This document shows positions 27,169 through 34,979 of a stretch of DNA of 64,000 bases, in pieces; the first letter of the stretch is position 1, and each line of letters starts with the position of its first letter. The DNA is from NP936 sp002726085 (GTDB lineage: Bacteria > Acidobacteriota > Vicinamibacteria > Vicinamibacterales > UBA8438). Both the position numbers and the translations under genes were made by a program. Where the stretch lies: the NCBI GenBank assembly GCA_036012905.1, contig DASCQF010000005.1, forward strand, positions 1 through 64,000, given 5' to 3'. The notes beneath the pieces were generated by a model. The model made no database searches, was not told where the DNA came from, and saw only the letters and a list, made by a program, of their open reading frames with translations.

Positions 27169-29189
27169 GGCCCCACCTTGGAGCTGGTACCGGCCCGGCC
27201 CGAGCGCCCGAGCCGCAGAGTGACGATCTGTCCTCGCCCGATTGCTCTGCCTGCCTCAGGTGTCTGGCTGATAACGGCCCCCCGCCCGCTCATCTCTGTC
27301 GTCAGACCGAGGTCGGTTGCGATTTCGAGCGCCGCTCGCGCACTGAGCCCTTGCAGGTCCGGCATCAGACCGCTCTGGGAACCGGTCGGCCCCGGGGCCG
27401 CGAGCGGCGCGGGTAGGCGCACCGATGCAAGCCGCGCGAGTGACGGTGGGCGGGCATCCTGAACCAGGATCGGCGGCGGACCGTCCACGTTGGCCGGTAC
27501 GCCGAGATGACGGAGCGTGGCCTCGGCGACCCGCTGAAACACCGGCGCCGCCGCGGCACCGCCGCCAAGCGCCACGTCGTCAATTACGACGAGGATGGTC
27601 AGCTCCGGTTGGGTGGACGGGACGAACCCGGCGAACGACGCGACGTTGCGGGTGTCGGAGTAGCGGCCGTCGACGAGCTTCTCCGTCGTACCGGTCTTGC
27701 CAGCCACCGTGTAGCCGGTGAGCTGAGCGGCCCGCGCGGTCCCGCGAGAGACCACGTCTTCGAGAATACGCGTCAAGGTGGCGACCGTCTCGGGCATGAT
27801 CGCGCGCCGAATCACGCGCCGCGGCATCTCGAGGCGACCCGTCTCGCTGAGGAGTGCACGGACCAGCCGCGGCTCGAGAAGATCGCCGCCGTTGGCGACG
27901 GCGTTCATCGCCGCTGCCATCTGCAGCGGCGTCACCGCGATGGTGTAGCCGATCGACACCCTGGCCAGGTCGCTGTCACGTAGCCCAGCGGTCGGAGGCA
28001 CGATCCCGCGGCTCTGCCCGACGAAGTCCCCGGAGATTGCCTGCCCGAAACCGAACCGTCGGACATACAGGCCGAGCCTCTCCGGACCGAGCTCGACGCC
28101 GATCTTGCTGGCACCGACGTTGCTCGACTTCACCAGAATGTCTGTAAGCGACAGGACGCCGTAGTCGCGGTTGCCGAATTCCCGAATTGGGCGGGAGGAG
28201 CCGGAAAAGTAGACCACGCCCGGGCTCGTGTCGATTAGCTGGTCAGGGCGAAACACTCCCTCCTCGAGCGCCGCCGAGGCGGTGACGATCTTGAAAGTGG
28301 ACCCAGGCTGGTAGACGTCCTGAGTCGCGCGGTTCCGTCTTGCGTCTGCGTCCGACAGCGAATAGGCGTTGGGATTGAACTGGGGCTCGTTTGCCAGGGC
28401 GAGGATCTCACCACTCGCCGGGTCCATGATGACGACGCTGCCACCCTCCGCGCCATGCTCGCGTACCGCGGCGCGGAGCTCCCGCTCGGCGATGTACTGG
28501 ATGTACTTGTCGATGGTCAGCTCGAGAGACGCACCCGCCGTTGGAGGGCGCTCGACCCGGCTGAATGCGCGGTTGTGGGCGTCGGTCTGGAACAGCACCT
28601 TGCCCGGCCGTCCGCTGACCTCCTCATCGTAGCTGGACTCGAGGCCATGCAACCCCTGGTTGTCGATCCCGACGTAGCCGATCAAATGAGCCGCCAGCTC
28701 CTTGTTGGGATAAAAGCGGCGATTTTCCTTGACGAGCCCGATCCCCTGCAGGTCGAGCTCCCGTATCCGGCCGGCCGCGCTCACCGAGACATGCCGCTGT
28801 ATGTAAGCGAACTGGTCCGACCGGCCAAGTCGGGTCTCAATGAGGTCACGTCGCTCCGAGTCGCACCCGAGCACCTCACACAGCTGCCGGGCGGTCTCGA
28901 CCGGGTCGTCGACATCGACCGGGAACGCCACAACGGTGTCGGCATCGACGCTGTAGGCCAGGACCCGGCCTTCCCGGTCGAGGATCTCGCCGCGCTTGGG
29001 ATTGGTATCGATCGAGCGCGAACGCTGGCGCTCGGCGCGCGCGACGAACTCGTTGTAGCGCACCACCTGCAGGTGCACGAGGCGAGCCTCGATCGCGATC
29101 CCCCAGAGCGCCATCACGGCGGTGGTCACCAGCAGTCGGCGTCGCATGACGTCGCGCCAGTGGTCCGAAGTGCGGCGTGTCACTGCCAT
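27165..29189 (-). CDS. ftsI: septal class B penicillin-binding protein with a C-terminal PASTA domain
   Basis: FtsI/PBP3-like transpeptidase (674 residues), the partner of FtsW. A membrane anchor (about residues 17-36) is followed by the pedestal domain and the transpeptidase with Ser297 in GSTFK, an SSN motif and KTGTTEK. After a Pro/Ala-rich linker a PASTA domain (about residues 600-665, MPDLQGLSARAALEIATDLGL) ends the protein. PASTA is common in Gram-positive and many other phyla but absent from E. coli FtsI. ATG 29189 (MAVTRRTSDHW) is chosen, 16 bases after ftsL; the frame is open further upstream. Confidence 0.95.
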   Translation of the reverse strand: MAVTRRTSDHWRDVMRRRLLVTTAVMALWGIAIEARLVHLQVVRYNEFVARAERQRSRSIDTNPKRGEILDREGRVLAYSVDADTVVAFPVDVDDPVETARQLCEVLGCDSERRDLIETRLGRSDQFAYIQRHVSVSAAGRIRELDLQGIGLVKENRRFYPNKELAAHLIGYVGIDNQGLHGLESSYDEEVSGRPGKVLFQTDAHNRAFSRVERPPTAGASLELTIDKYIQYIAERELRAAVREHGAEGGSVVIMDPASGEILALANEPQFNPNAYSLSDADARRNRATQDVYQPGSTFKIVTASAALEEGVFRPDQLIDTSPGVVYFSGSSRPIREFGNRDYGVLSLTDILVKSSNVGASKIGVELGPERLGLYVRRFGFGQAISGDFVGQSRGIVPPTAGLRDSDLARVSIGYTIAVTPLQMAAAMNAVANGGDLLEPRLVRALLSETGRLEMPRRVIRRAIMPETVATLTRILEDVVSRGTARAAQLTGYTVAGKTGTTEKLVDGRYSDTRNVASFAGFVPSTQPELTILVVIDDVALGGGAAAAPVFQRVAEATLRHLGVPANVDGPPPILVQDARPPSLARLASVRLPAPLAAPGPTGSQSGLMPDLQGLSARAALEIATDLGLTTEMSGRGAVISQTPEAGRAIGRGQIVTLRLGRSGRAGTSSKVGP

Positions 29190-29205
29190 CGTCGTCTCGA
29201 TCGGC

Positions 29206-29628
29206 CTACGGCCGTTGTCCCCCCTGCGACGCAGCATCGCGTGACACGACCACCGAGCGGTCTGGCTGGTCCGCCGGGACGAACCGCTCGATGACGTGCG
29301 CTTCGGCTGGGGTTGGCGCCACGAGGTTCAGCTCCTCTATTGCAATCTGCTCAATCAGGCGGGGGGACCGCAGCGTCTCGATCTCGAGCCGCAAATGCCG
29401 GTTCAGCTCGATCTCGCGTGCCCGCTCCTGCTCCATGAGCTCGACCTCATATCCGTGGCGAAGCAGCTCATAGTGTTGCCAGGCCGAAAACAGCAACACC
29501 GCCACGAGACAGACCCCGATGGCAAGCGACCGCCAGAGCTCACGCTGCCGCGTCTTGTCGATCTCCCGCACGATCGGGTTGTTGGGTATGTCCCGCTTGA
29601 TGTCGTACTCCAGGTCGAGTGGACTCAT
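29206..29628 (-). CDS. ftsL: cell division protein FtsL-like
   Basis: A 140-residue bitopic protein with a charged N terminus, one membrane helix (about residues 34-53), a periplasmic coiled coil (about 55-90) and an EQIAIEELNLVAPTPAEAHVIE segment typical of FtsL/DivIC-like proteins. Sequence conservation in this family is low, so position between rsmH (4-bp overlap) and ftsI carries much of the weight. It should recruit FtsQ and activate FtsWI. Confidence 0.88.
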   Translation of the reverse strand: MSPLDLEYDIKRDIPNNPIVREIDKTRQRELWRSLAIGVCLVAVLLFSAWQHYELLRHGYEVELMEQERAREIELNRHLRLEIETLRSPRLIEQIAIEELNLVAPTPAEAHVIERFVPADQPDRSVVVSRDAASQGGQRP

Positions 29629-30512
29629 GACACCCTCTCGGCTGCACGCAACTTGGCTGACCGCGCTCGCGGATTGCGGACGACCTCGTCCCGCCCGGGG
29701 CGAATCGGCTTGCGGGTCAGCACGCGCATGGCGAGCTCGCCACCCCGTTCGAGCTCACGCAGCGTGTACTTCACGATCCGGTCCTCGAGGGAATGAAAGC
29801 TGATGACCGCCAGCCTCGTCCCTGTCTTCAGACGCCGCGCCACCGTGCGCAGAAATTCGTCGAGCCCGTCCAGCTCGTGGTTGACCCAGATCCGAAGCGC
29901 CTGAAACGTCCGGGTGGCCGGGTGGATGCGCGAGTGGCCCCGATAGGGCACCGACCGTCGGATGACGGCGGCCAGATCGGCGGTCGTCGACAGGTCGCTG
30001 CGGTCACGGGCAGCCACGATTGCCCGTGCGATCCGGCGCGAATGCCGCTCCTCGCCGTACTCGAAGATCACGTCCGCCAGGGTGGTGGGCGTGACGTCGT
30101 CGAGCAGCTCGATGAGCGTCTGACCCTGTGACCGGTCCATGCGCATGTCGAGCGGATCGGGGCGGCGAAAGCTGAATCCACGTCCCTCGGCGTCGAGCTG
30201 GACCGAAGAATGTCCGAGGTCGGCGAGCGCGCCGTCGATCTGGTCGATACCGCGCCGCTCGAGCACCGCGTCGAGATGCCGATAATCGGCGTGTACCAGT
30301 TCCACGCGGTCCTTCCAGACCGCCAGCCGCTCACGCGCCAGGGGGAGCACTTCCGCGTCCCGGTCGAGACCGAGCACGCGTGTCGCGCCGGCTTCGAGCA
30401 AGGCCGCGGTGTGTCCACCGGTCCCGACGGTGCAGTCGACTATGAGCCCTCGCCCCGCCGGTGCGAGCTGCTCGACCGTCTCCACCCGCAGAACCGGCTC
30501 GTGTAGAATCAT
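29625..30512 (-). CDS. rsmH: 16S rRNA (cytosine1402-N4)-methyltransferase
   Basis: RsmH/MraW (295 residues), a SAM-dependent methyltransferase acting on the 30S P site. The opening MILHEPVLRVETVE, SAM loop VDCTVGTGGHTAALLE, LADLGHSSVQLD and RGFSFRRPDPLDMRMD are diagnostic, as are the C-terminal LAVISFHSLEDRIVK and KPIRPGRDEVVRNPRARSAKLRAAE. It is the second gene of the dcw cluster, six bases after mraZ. Confidence 0.97.
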   Translation of the reverse strand: MILHEPVLRVETVEQLAPAGRGLIVDCTVGTGGHTAALLEAGATRVLGLDRDAEVLPLARERLAVWKDRVELVHADYRHLDAVLERRGIDQIDGALADLGHSSVQLDAEGRGFSFRRPDPLDMRMDRSQGQTLIELLDDVTPTTLADVIFEYGEERHSRRIARAIVAARDRSDLSTTADLAAVIRRSVPYRGHSRIHPATRTFQALRIWVNHELDGLDEFLRTVARRLKTGTRLAVISFHSLEDRIVKYTLRELERGGELAMRVLTRKPIRPGRDEVVRNPRARSAKLRAAERVS

Positions 30513-30518
30513 CGTGGC

Positions 30519-30959
30519 TCACATGCCGTGATCGGCAAGCGCACGCGCGTCGTCGTCGGTGAACGGATCGCCGTCGAGCCGTTTCGTGAAGCGCTCGTGA
30601 TTCCAGATATCGAGATGATCGTATTGACCGAAGACGTCGACTTCTCCTACCATCGCCGCTTCGTCTCGAAGGCGCGCGTGAATGGACACCCGGCCCTGCT
30701 TATCGAACTCCCCCGGTTGTCCGAAATAGTTGACCCGGTCGAAGTATTTGGCGCGGGCGGGAAGCGTGGAGGGAACCTGCGCGAGCTTGCGCTCGATCTC
30801 CATCCAGACCGGCATCGGGTAGATGAGCACGCGATCGCCGGTCAGGCTGGTGACGAACAGCTGTGCCCCGTATCGGTCTTCAATCGCAGCTCGGAACCGA
30901 GTAGGGATCTTCAGGCGTCCCTTGTCGTCGATTTTGGCCGAGAGATTTCCCCGTAGCAC
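30519..30959 (-). CDS. mraZ: transcriptional regulator MraZ
   Basis: MraZ (146 residues) is a DNA-binding AbrB-like protein and the first gene of the dcw cluster, which it autoregulates. Two SpoVT/AbrB-type repeats are visible, RGNLSAKIDDKGRLKIPTRFR near the N terminus and GEFDKQGRVSIHARLRDEA near residues 85-105. A GTG at 30959 is chosen because the family starts M-x-R-G-N, GGAG lies seven bases upstream, and in-frame starts further up would overlap the promoter. Confidence 0.93.
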   Translation of the reverse strand: MLRGNLSAKIDDKGRLKIPTRFRAAIEDRYGAQLFVTSLTGDRVLIYPMPVWMEIERKLAQVPSTLPARAKYFDRVNYFGQPGEFDKQGRVSIHARLRDEAAMVGEVDVFGQYDHLDIWNHERFTKRLDGDPFTDDDARALADHGM

Positions 30960-30966
30960 CCTATTA

Positions 30967-30991
30967 CTCCAACTAATTCCAATAAAATCCA
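30967..30991 (-). promoter_or_regulatory. three MraZ-box-like direct repeats upstream of mraZ
   Basis: Read on the minus strand, TGGAT, TGGAA and TGGAG start at 30991, 30981 and 30971, exactly 10 bp apart (5-bp spacers). This copies the geometry of the MraZ operator (TGGGN-N5 repeated) with A for the third G. They cover the expected transcription start and the Shine-Dalgarno region. Confidence 0.7.
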
Positions 30992-30996
30992 CTGCG

Positions 30997-31025
30997 ATAG
31001 TAAAAGGCGGCCGGCTCCGTGTCAA
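30997..31025 (-). promoter_or_regulatory. dcw cluster (mraZ) sigma-70 promoter
   Basis: Minus-strand TTGACA (31025-31020), a 17-bp spacer and TACTAT (31002-30997) form a near-consensus promoter. Transcription would start near 30990, just inside the MraZ-box-like repeats and about 30 bases before the mraZ GTG. Confidence 0.8.
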
Positions 31026-31162
31026 CAGACAAAAACTGTCAAATCAACGATTTGCATCTATTCTTCGCCGCCGGTAGCGTCGTTGTGGGCAGTGGTGGGA
31101 ATCTCGCGACCGGCACTTCGCCGAAACTCGGACGCGAAGCGGCGCCAACCGCCTGGTAGAGC

Positions 31163-32245
31163 ATGCTGCGCGCCGCCCTGATCGGGTTCCCTTCGACCGG
31201 AAAGTCGACGCTGTTCAGACTGCTGAGTCGAGCGAGCGTTCCGCTCGGCCAGACCGGCGGTCGTCAAGAGGCGCTCGTCGGTGTCGCCCAGGTTCCCGAC
31301 CCACGCCTGGATCGTCTGACCGAACTCTTCGAGCCCCAACGCCGAGTGCCGGCCACCGTCGAAATTGCCCAGCTCGCCGGACACGACGGTACCCGCTCCC
31401 TCATCGACGTGACCGCCTTCCGCAATGCCGACGCTCTGCTCCACGTGCTCCGGATGTTCGCGGACGACACGGTGCCACACGCGGCCGGCGGAGTGGACCC
31501 GGCACGCGACGCCACGCAAATGGAGGATGAGCTGATTTTGGCCGACCTCGGCGTGGCCGAGCGGCGTCTCGAGCGGATTCGACAGGACGCCAAGAAGGGC
31601 AAGAGTCGTGAGCTGGAAGGGGAGGCTCGGCTGATTGAACTGTGCCGGACCGCTTTGGAGGAAGGCCGGCCGCTGCGGGCGCTATCGCTGGACACCGACG
31701 ACACGCGGAGGCTTCGCGGCTTCAGCTTCCTCTCTGCCAAACCGGTGCTCGTCATCTTGAACCTCGACGAAACGGATGTCGCCGACTCGACGAGCGCGAT
31801 CGAACGGGCCGGGCTGTCCGAGTTCCTGTCAGGCGCAGCCACCCAGGCGGTGCCGGTCTGCGCCAAAATCGAGCTGGAGATCGCAGAGCTCGCCGCCGAC
31901 GATCGGGCGCTGTTTCTCGCCGACCTCGGACTGACCGACTCTGGACTCGACCGGGTGATCCGGGCAAGCTATCATCTGCTCGGTTACATCTCGTTCTTCA
32001 CCACGGGCAAGGACGAATGTCGTGCCTGGTCAGTGCCGCGCGGCATGTCCGCACAGGATGCAGCCGGTCAGATCCACAGCGATATCTCTCGCGGGTTCAT
32101 CCGTGCCGAGGTGGTGCACTACGACGCCCTGACAGCCAGAGACGGCTCCCTCGTGGCGTGCCGCGAGCACGGAGAAGTGCGGCTGGAAGGCAAGGACTAC
32201 GAAGTGCAGGACGGCGACGTCATCAACTTCCGGTTCGCGACGTAG
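31163..32245 (+). CDS. divergent YchF/Obg-like P-loop NTPase
   Basis: A 360-residue TRAFAC-class NTPase related to YchF/OLA1. G1 is GFPSTGKST (residues 8-16). The G4 position reads NLDE, as in YchF proteins that prefer ATP, and a C-terminal TGS domain (about residues 275-358, FTTGKDECRAWSVPRG to GKDYEVQDGDVINFRF) is intact. The G3 region is odd: where YchF has VDIAG followed by a glycine-rich switch, this protein reads IAQLAGHDG and lacks the catalytic-switch Asp and the GEGLGN loop. It is likely a paralogue with changed hydrolysis rather than the canonical ychF. Confidence 0.85.
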   Translation: MLRAALIGFPSTGKSTLFRLLSRASVPLGQTGGRQEALVGVAQVPDPRLDRLTELFEPQRRVPATVEIAQLAGHDGTRSLIDVTAFRNADALLHVLRMFADDTVPHAAGGVDPARDATQMEDELILADLGVAERRLERIRQDAKKGKSRELEGEARLIELCRTALEEGRPLRALSLDTDDTRRLRGFSFLSAKPVLVILNLDETDVADSTSAIERAGLSEFLSGAATQAVPVCAKIELEIAELAADDRALFLADLGLTDSGLDRVIRASYHLLGYISFFTTGKDECRAWSVPRGMSAQDAAGQIHSDISRGFIRAEVVHYDALTARDGSLVACREHGEVRLEGKDYEVQDGDVINFRFAT

Positions 32246-32263
32246 AGAACATGCCCACGAAAT

Positions 32264-32284
32264 CAACAGTCAGCAGTCAGAAGC
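32264..32284. repeat. heptanucleotide tandem tract, CAGCAGT units
   Basis: CAACAGT-CAGCAGT-CAGAAGC fills much of the 61-bp gap between the YchF-like gene and the epimerase gene; the last unit shades into the GTCAGAA type. Confidence 0.7.
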
Positions 32285-32306
32285 CCGACAGTACCGGTAC
32301 GCCTTC

Positions 32307-33284
32307 ATGAGAACACTGATCACTGGCGGAGCCGGCTTCATCGGCTCCCACCTCGCCGCGTCGCTGCTCGATGCCGGACATGACGTGTTCGTCCTCGACA
32401 ATCTGTCCACTGGATCGATCGACAACATCGAACCGCTCAAGCCCCACGCCCGATTCGACTACGCCATCGACACGATCACCAATGAGCCGGTGCTGGCGGA
32501 GCACGTCGACCGGTGCGATGTCGTGTTCCATCTGGCGGCGGCCGTGGGCGTCCAGCTCATCGTCGAGGCGCCGGTCCACACCATCGAGACCAACGTGACT
32601 GGCACGGAAGTCGTGCTGAAGCACGCCGCGAAGAAACGCAAGCTGGTGGTCGTCGCCTCGACGTCCGAAGTCTACGGGAAGAGCACCGCGCTCCCGTTCC
32701 ACGAGGACGCCGACCTGATGTTGGGCTCCACGCATCAACACCGGTGGGCCTATGCGTGCAGCAAGGCGATCGATGAGTTTCTTGCCCTCGCCTACTGGAA
32801 AGAGCGGAAGCTACCGGTCATCGTGCTGCGGCTGTTCAACACGGTCGGACCGCGTCAGACAGGCAGGTACGGCATGGTGGTTCCGAACTTCGTACGACAG
32901 GCGCTGGCCGGTGACGCAATCACGGTCTTCGGCACCGGGACCCAGTCGCGCAGTTTTGGCTACGTCGGTGACGTGGTGCGGGGCATGATGGCTCTGGTCG
33001 CCGAGCCACGCGCGATCGGCGAAGTGTTCAACCTCGGGAACAACCACGAAATCACCATCCGCGGGCTGGCCGAGCTCGTAAAGACCATGACCGCGAGCAA
33101 CTCGGAGATCGTCACGGTCCCTTACGAGGAGGCCTATGAGAGCGGGTTCGAGGACATGCCCAGACGTGTGCCAGACCTGACGAAGGCGCAGAAACTGGTC
33201 GGCTACGAGCCGCGTGTCCAGCTGCCGGAAACCCTGGCCATGATCATCGACCACCATCGCGCCCTGGGAAAGCAAGACGCGTAG
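32307..33284 (+). CDS. NAD-dependent sugar-nucleotide epimerase/dehydratase
   Basis: A 325-residue extended SDR protein. The NAD-binding TGGAGFIGSHLA motif is at residues 6-17, with an acidic residue and DNLSTG at the end of beta-2, HLAAAVGV, and the catalytic pair in YACSK preceded by STSEVYG. It resembles UDP-glucose 4-epimerase and UDP-glucuronate decarboxylase relatives; the exact substrate cannot be read from the sequence. It likely supplies an activated sugar for envelope polysaccharides. No glycosyltransferases are adjacent. Confidence 0.88.
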   Translation: MRTLITGGAGFIGSHLAASLLDAGHDVFVLDNLSTGSIDNIEPLKPHARFDYAIDTITNEPVLAEHVDRCDVVFHLAAAVGVQLIVEAPVHTIETNVTGTEVVLKHAAKKRKLVVVASTSEVYGKSTALPFHEDADLMLGSTHQHRWAYACSKAIDEFLALAYWKERKLPVIVLRLFNTVGPRQTGRYGMVVPNFVRQALAGDAITVFGTGTQSRSFGYVGDVVRGMMALVAEPRAIGEVFNLGNNHEITIRGLAELVKTMTASNSEIVTVPYEEAYESGFEDMPRRVPDLTKAQKLVGYEPRVQLPETLAMIIDHHRALGKQDA

Positions 33285-33448
33285 GGGGCATCCGCCTCGG
33301 ACGCGCTTGCGGTTCTTGGGCTTTGGGCATTGGGAGCCTAGGTGCACCGATGGCGCGCCTCGGGTGTTCAGTGATCTCTTGCCGGAGCGCCGGGGACCGG
33401 CCTGCGTGGGAGTGTCATTCGAAACGAGCCCGTCGTATACTGCCGGGG

Positions 33449-34207
33449 ATGGTCTGCGCGGCATTCAGGACGGTTGGGGCGCGGGTGGCCGCGGCGTCGG
33501 TCGTGGTGGCGCTGACGGCGCCGTTGGCCGGAGCCAGCGAGTTCGAGCTGTCGATGCATGACGGCCGCGTCACAATCCGCGCCCAGGACGCCTTGGTCAC
33601 CGACATCCTCGCCGAATGGGGCCGGATCGGAAACACCGCCATAATCGACGCCGACGAGCTGGCCAGCGAGACCGTCACCCTGCTGCTCGTTGATGTGCCG
33701 GAGACCCGGGCCCTGCGAATACTGCTGCGCACGGCCAGCGGCTACCTGGCGGCTCCCCGCGCGACAATGACCGATGGCGTCTCCCGCTTCGACCGGATCC
33801 TGATTCTGGCCACCAGCAAGCCGGCCGCACGCCGGGCAACCGCCGCCGCGCCTGGCGGTGCTTCCACCCCGAATGCCAGCGGTCCAGTCGGGCAGCGTCT
33901 CGGGGTCATGCCCAACGCTCCACGGGGTCGAACGTCATTCACGGTGAGCCCGGCGCAGCAGGAACAGCTCGACCAGCTGCAACAGCTACTCCAGCAACCA
34001 GACGACGCCAACGAACCGCAACAGCCGGTTGCCAGCCAGCCGGCATTCCCCGGCGGGCCAACTGCACGTCCGCGGAGGTCACGGAGAGCGAGCGACCCAC
34101 TGCAGCCGGTGGTGGACCTTCCGACCGGACAGTTCGGCTCCACGACTCCCGTACCAGACACCCCAGGCAACAACGATACGCCGGTAACCACCATACCCAG
34201 GCCCTAG
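33449..34207 (+). CDS. secreted protein with an STN/secretin-like N-terminal domain and Pro/Gln-rich tail
   Basis: A 252-residue exported protein of unknown role. A signal peptide (about residues 1-26, basic then hydrophobic, ending ASA-like at PLAGAS) is followed by a domain of about 85 residues. Its V-x-I-x-A-x-D-A-L-V-x-D-I-L and S-E-T-V-T-L-x-L-x-D-V-P-E-x-x-A-L-R-x-L-L pattern looks like the secretin/TonB short N-terminal (STN) domain. The rest is low-complexity, rich in Pro, Gln and Thr. No pore domain follows. ATG 33449 is chosen over upstream codons because it begins the signal peptide. Confidence 0.75.
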   Translation: MVCAAFRTVGARVAAASVVVALTAPLAGASEFELSMHDGRVTIRAQDALVTDILAEWGRIGNTAIIDADELASETVTLLLVDVPETRALRILLRTASGYLAAPRATMTDGVSRFDRILILATSKPAARRATAAAPGGASTPNASGPVGQRLGVMPNAPRGRTSFTVSPAQQEQLDQLQQLLQQPDDANEPQQPVASQPAFPGGPTARPRRSRRASDPLQPVVDLPTGQFGSTTPVPDTPGNNDTPVTTIPRP

Positions 34208-34211
34208 CAGC

Positions 34212-34979
34212 TCAAAAGAGCTTGCCGGTGGGCTGCGGCACACGGTACCCCTCGAGCCCAAGCAAGGCCCGCTTGGTCGGCAACCCTCCGGTGAACCCAC
34301 CGATCCGACCGCCCTGCGCGATAACGCGATGACAGGGGATGATTACCGGAACCGGGTTGCGTCCGAGCGCGCCGCCGACGGCGCGGCTCGCACCAGGTGA
34401 CCCGATACGCGCGGCCAGCTCACCATAGCTGGTGACCTGACCAAACCGGATTTTCCGTGTCTCCCGCAGTACCCGCGCCGTAAACGGTGTCACCTGCCGG
34501 AGATCCACCTGCAGCGAGAACCGAGTAAGCTCACCCGCGAAATACGCCGTCAGCTCCTCCGTCACGGCGGTTAGCCCCGTTTCGTCACGGTGGACCTCCG
34601 GGGATCGCCGCAGCAGACGCTCCCGATAGCGGCGCTCTGAAGACTGACCAAACGTGACGTCGCAGACGCCCCTGTCGGTCGCCCCGACAAACAGGGTTCC
34701 GACAGGTGTCTGGAGTCGGCCGAACCGAATCACCGGATGACCGGCCCGGTCGAACGCCGATCGCAGCCGCACGCGCGCTTGACGGACGATCATGGCCTCC
34801 GCCTCGTCATCGTTCGCGGCCACGGCCGCCAGCATCCCCCGAAGTCTGTGCTCGCGGCCCCAGGCCAGACCGCACGTTTCGCAGCCGGTCGCGTGCCGTT
34901 GCATCGCCTTCGCGGTCGACTCACGCAGGTCGCCGGTCACCAGCCGGTCGAGCTGCCTGCCAAACGCTTCGCAGGTCAT
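34212..34979 (-). CDS. fusion of an anti-sigma zinc finger (ZAS) with an O6-alkylguanine-DNA alkyltransferase
   Basis: A 255-residue cytoplasmic protein with two clear parts. Residues 1-50 carry the zinc-binding anti-sigma set Cys3, His29, Cys33, Cys36 (H-x3-C-x2-C with an upstream Cys), as in RsrA/ChrR-type anti-sigma factors. Residues about 83-255 are a complete Ogt/MGMT suicide alkyltransferase: DNA-recognition helix with TSYGELAARIG, arginine finger in SRAVGGALGRNP (Arg199, Asn208), active site VIIPCHRVI with alkyl-acceptor Cys216, and a closing GGFTGGLPTKRALLGLEG segment. There is no membrane segment. The ATG overlaps the stop of the upstream ECF sigma gene (ATGA), so the two are translationally coupled, as sigma/anti-sigma pairs usually are. 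Inference: alkyl transfer or DNA binding may control release of the sigma factor. Confidence 0.93.
   Translation of the reverse strand: MTCEAFGRQLDRLVTGDLRESTAKAMQRHATGCETCGLAWGREHRLRGMLAAVAANDDEAEAMIVRQARVRLRSAFDRAGHPVIRFGRLQTPVGTLFVGATDRGVCDVTFGQSSERRYRERLLRRSPEVHRDETGLTAVTEELTAYFAGELTRFSLQVDLRQVTPFTARVLRETRKIRFGQVTSYGELAARIGSPGASRAVGGALGRNPVPVIIPCHRVIAQGGRIGGFTGGLPTKRALLGLEGYRVPQPTGKLF

Noticed and set aside
34212..34979. ZAS-alkyltransferase fusion as an artefact of two genes read together
   Set aside because: The frame is continuous without an internal stop, the linker is short, no separate start with a ribosome binding site precedes the alkyltransferase part, and both domains are complete.
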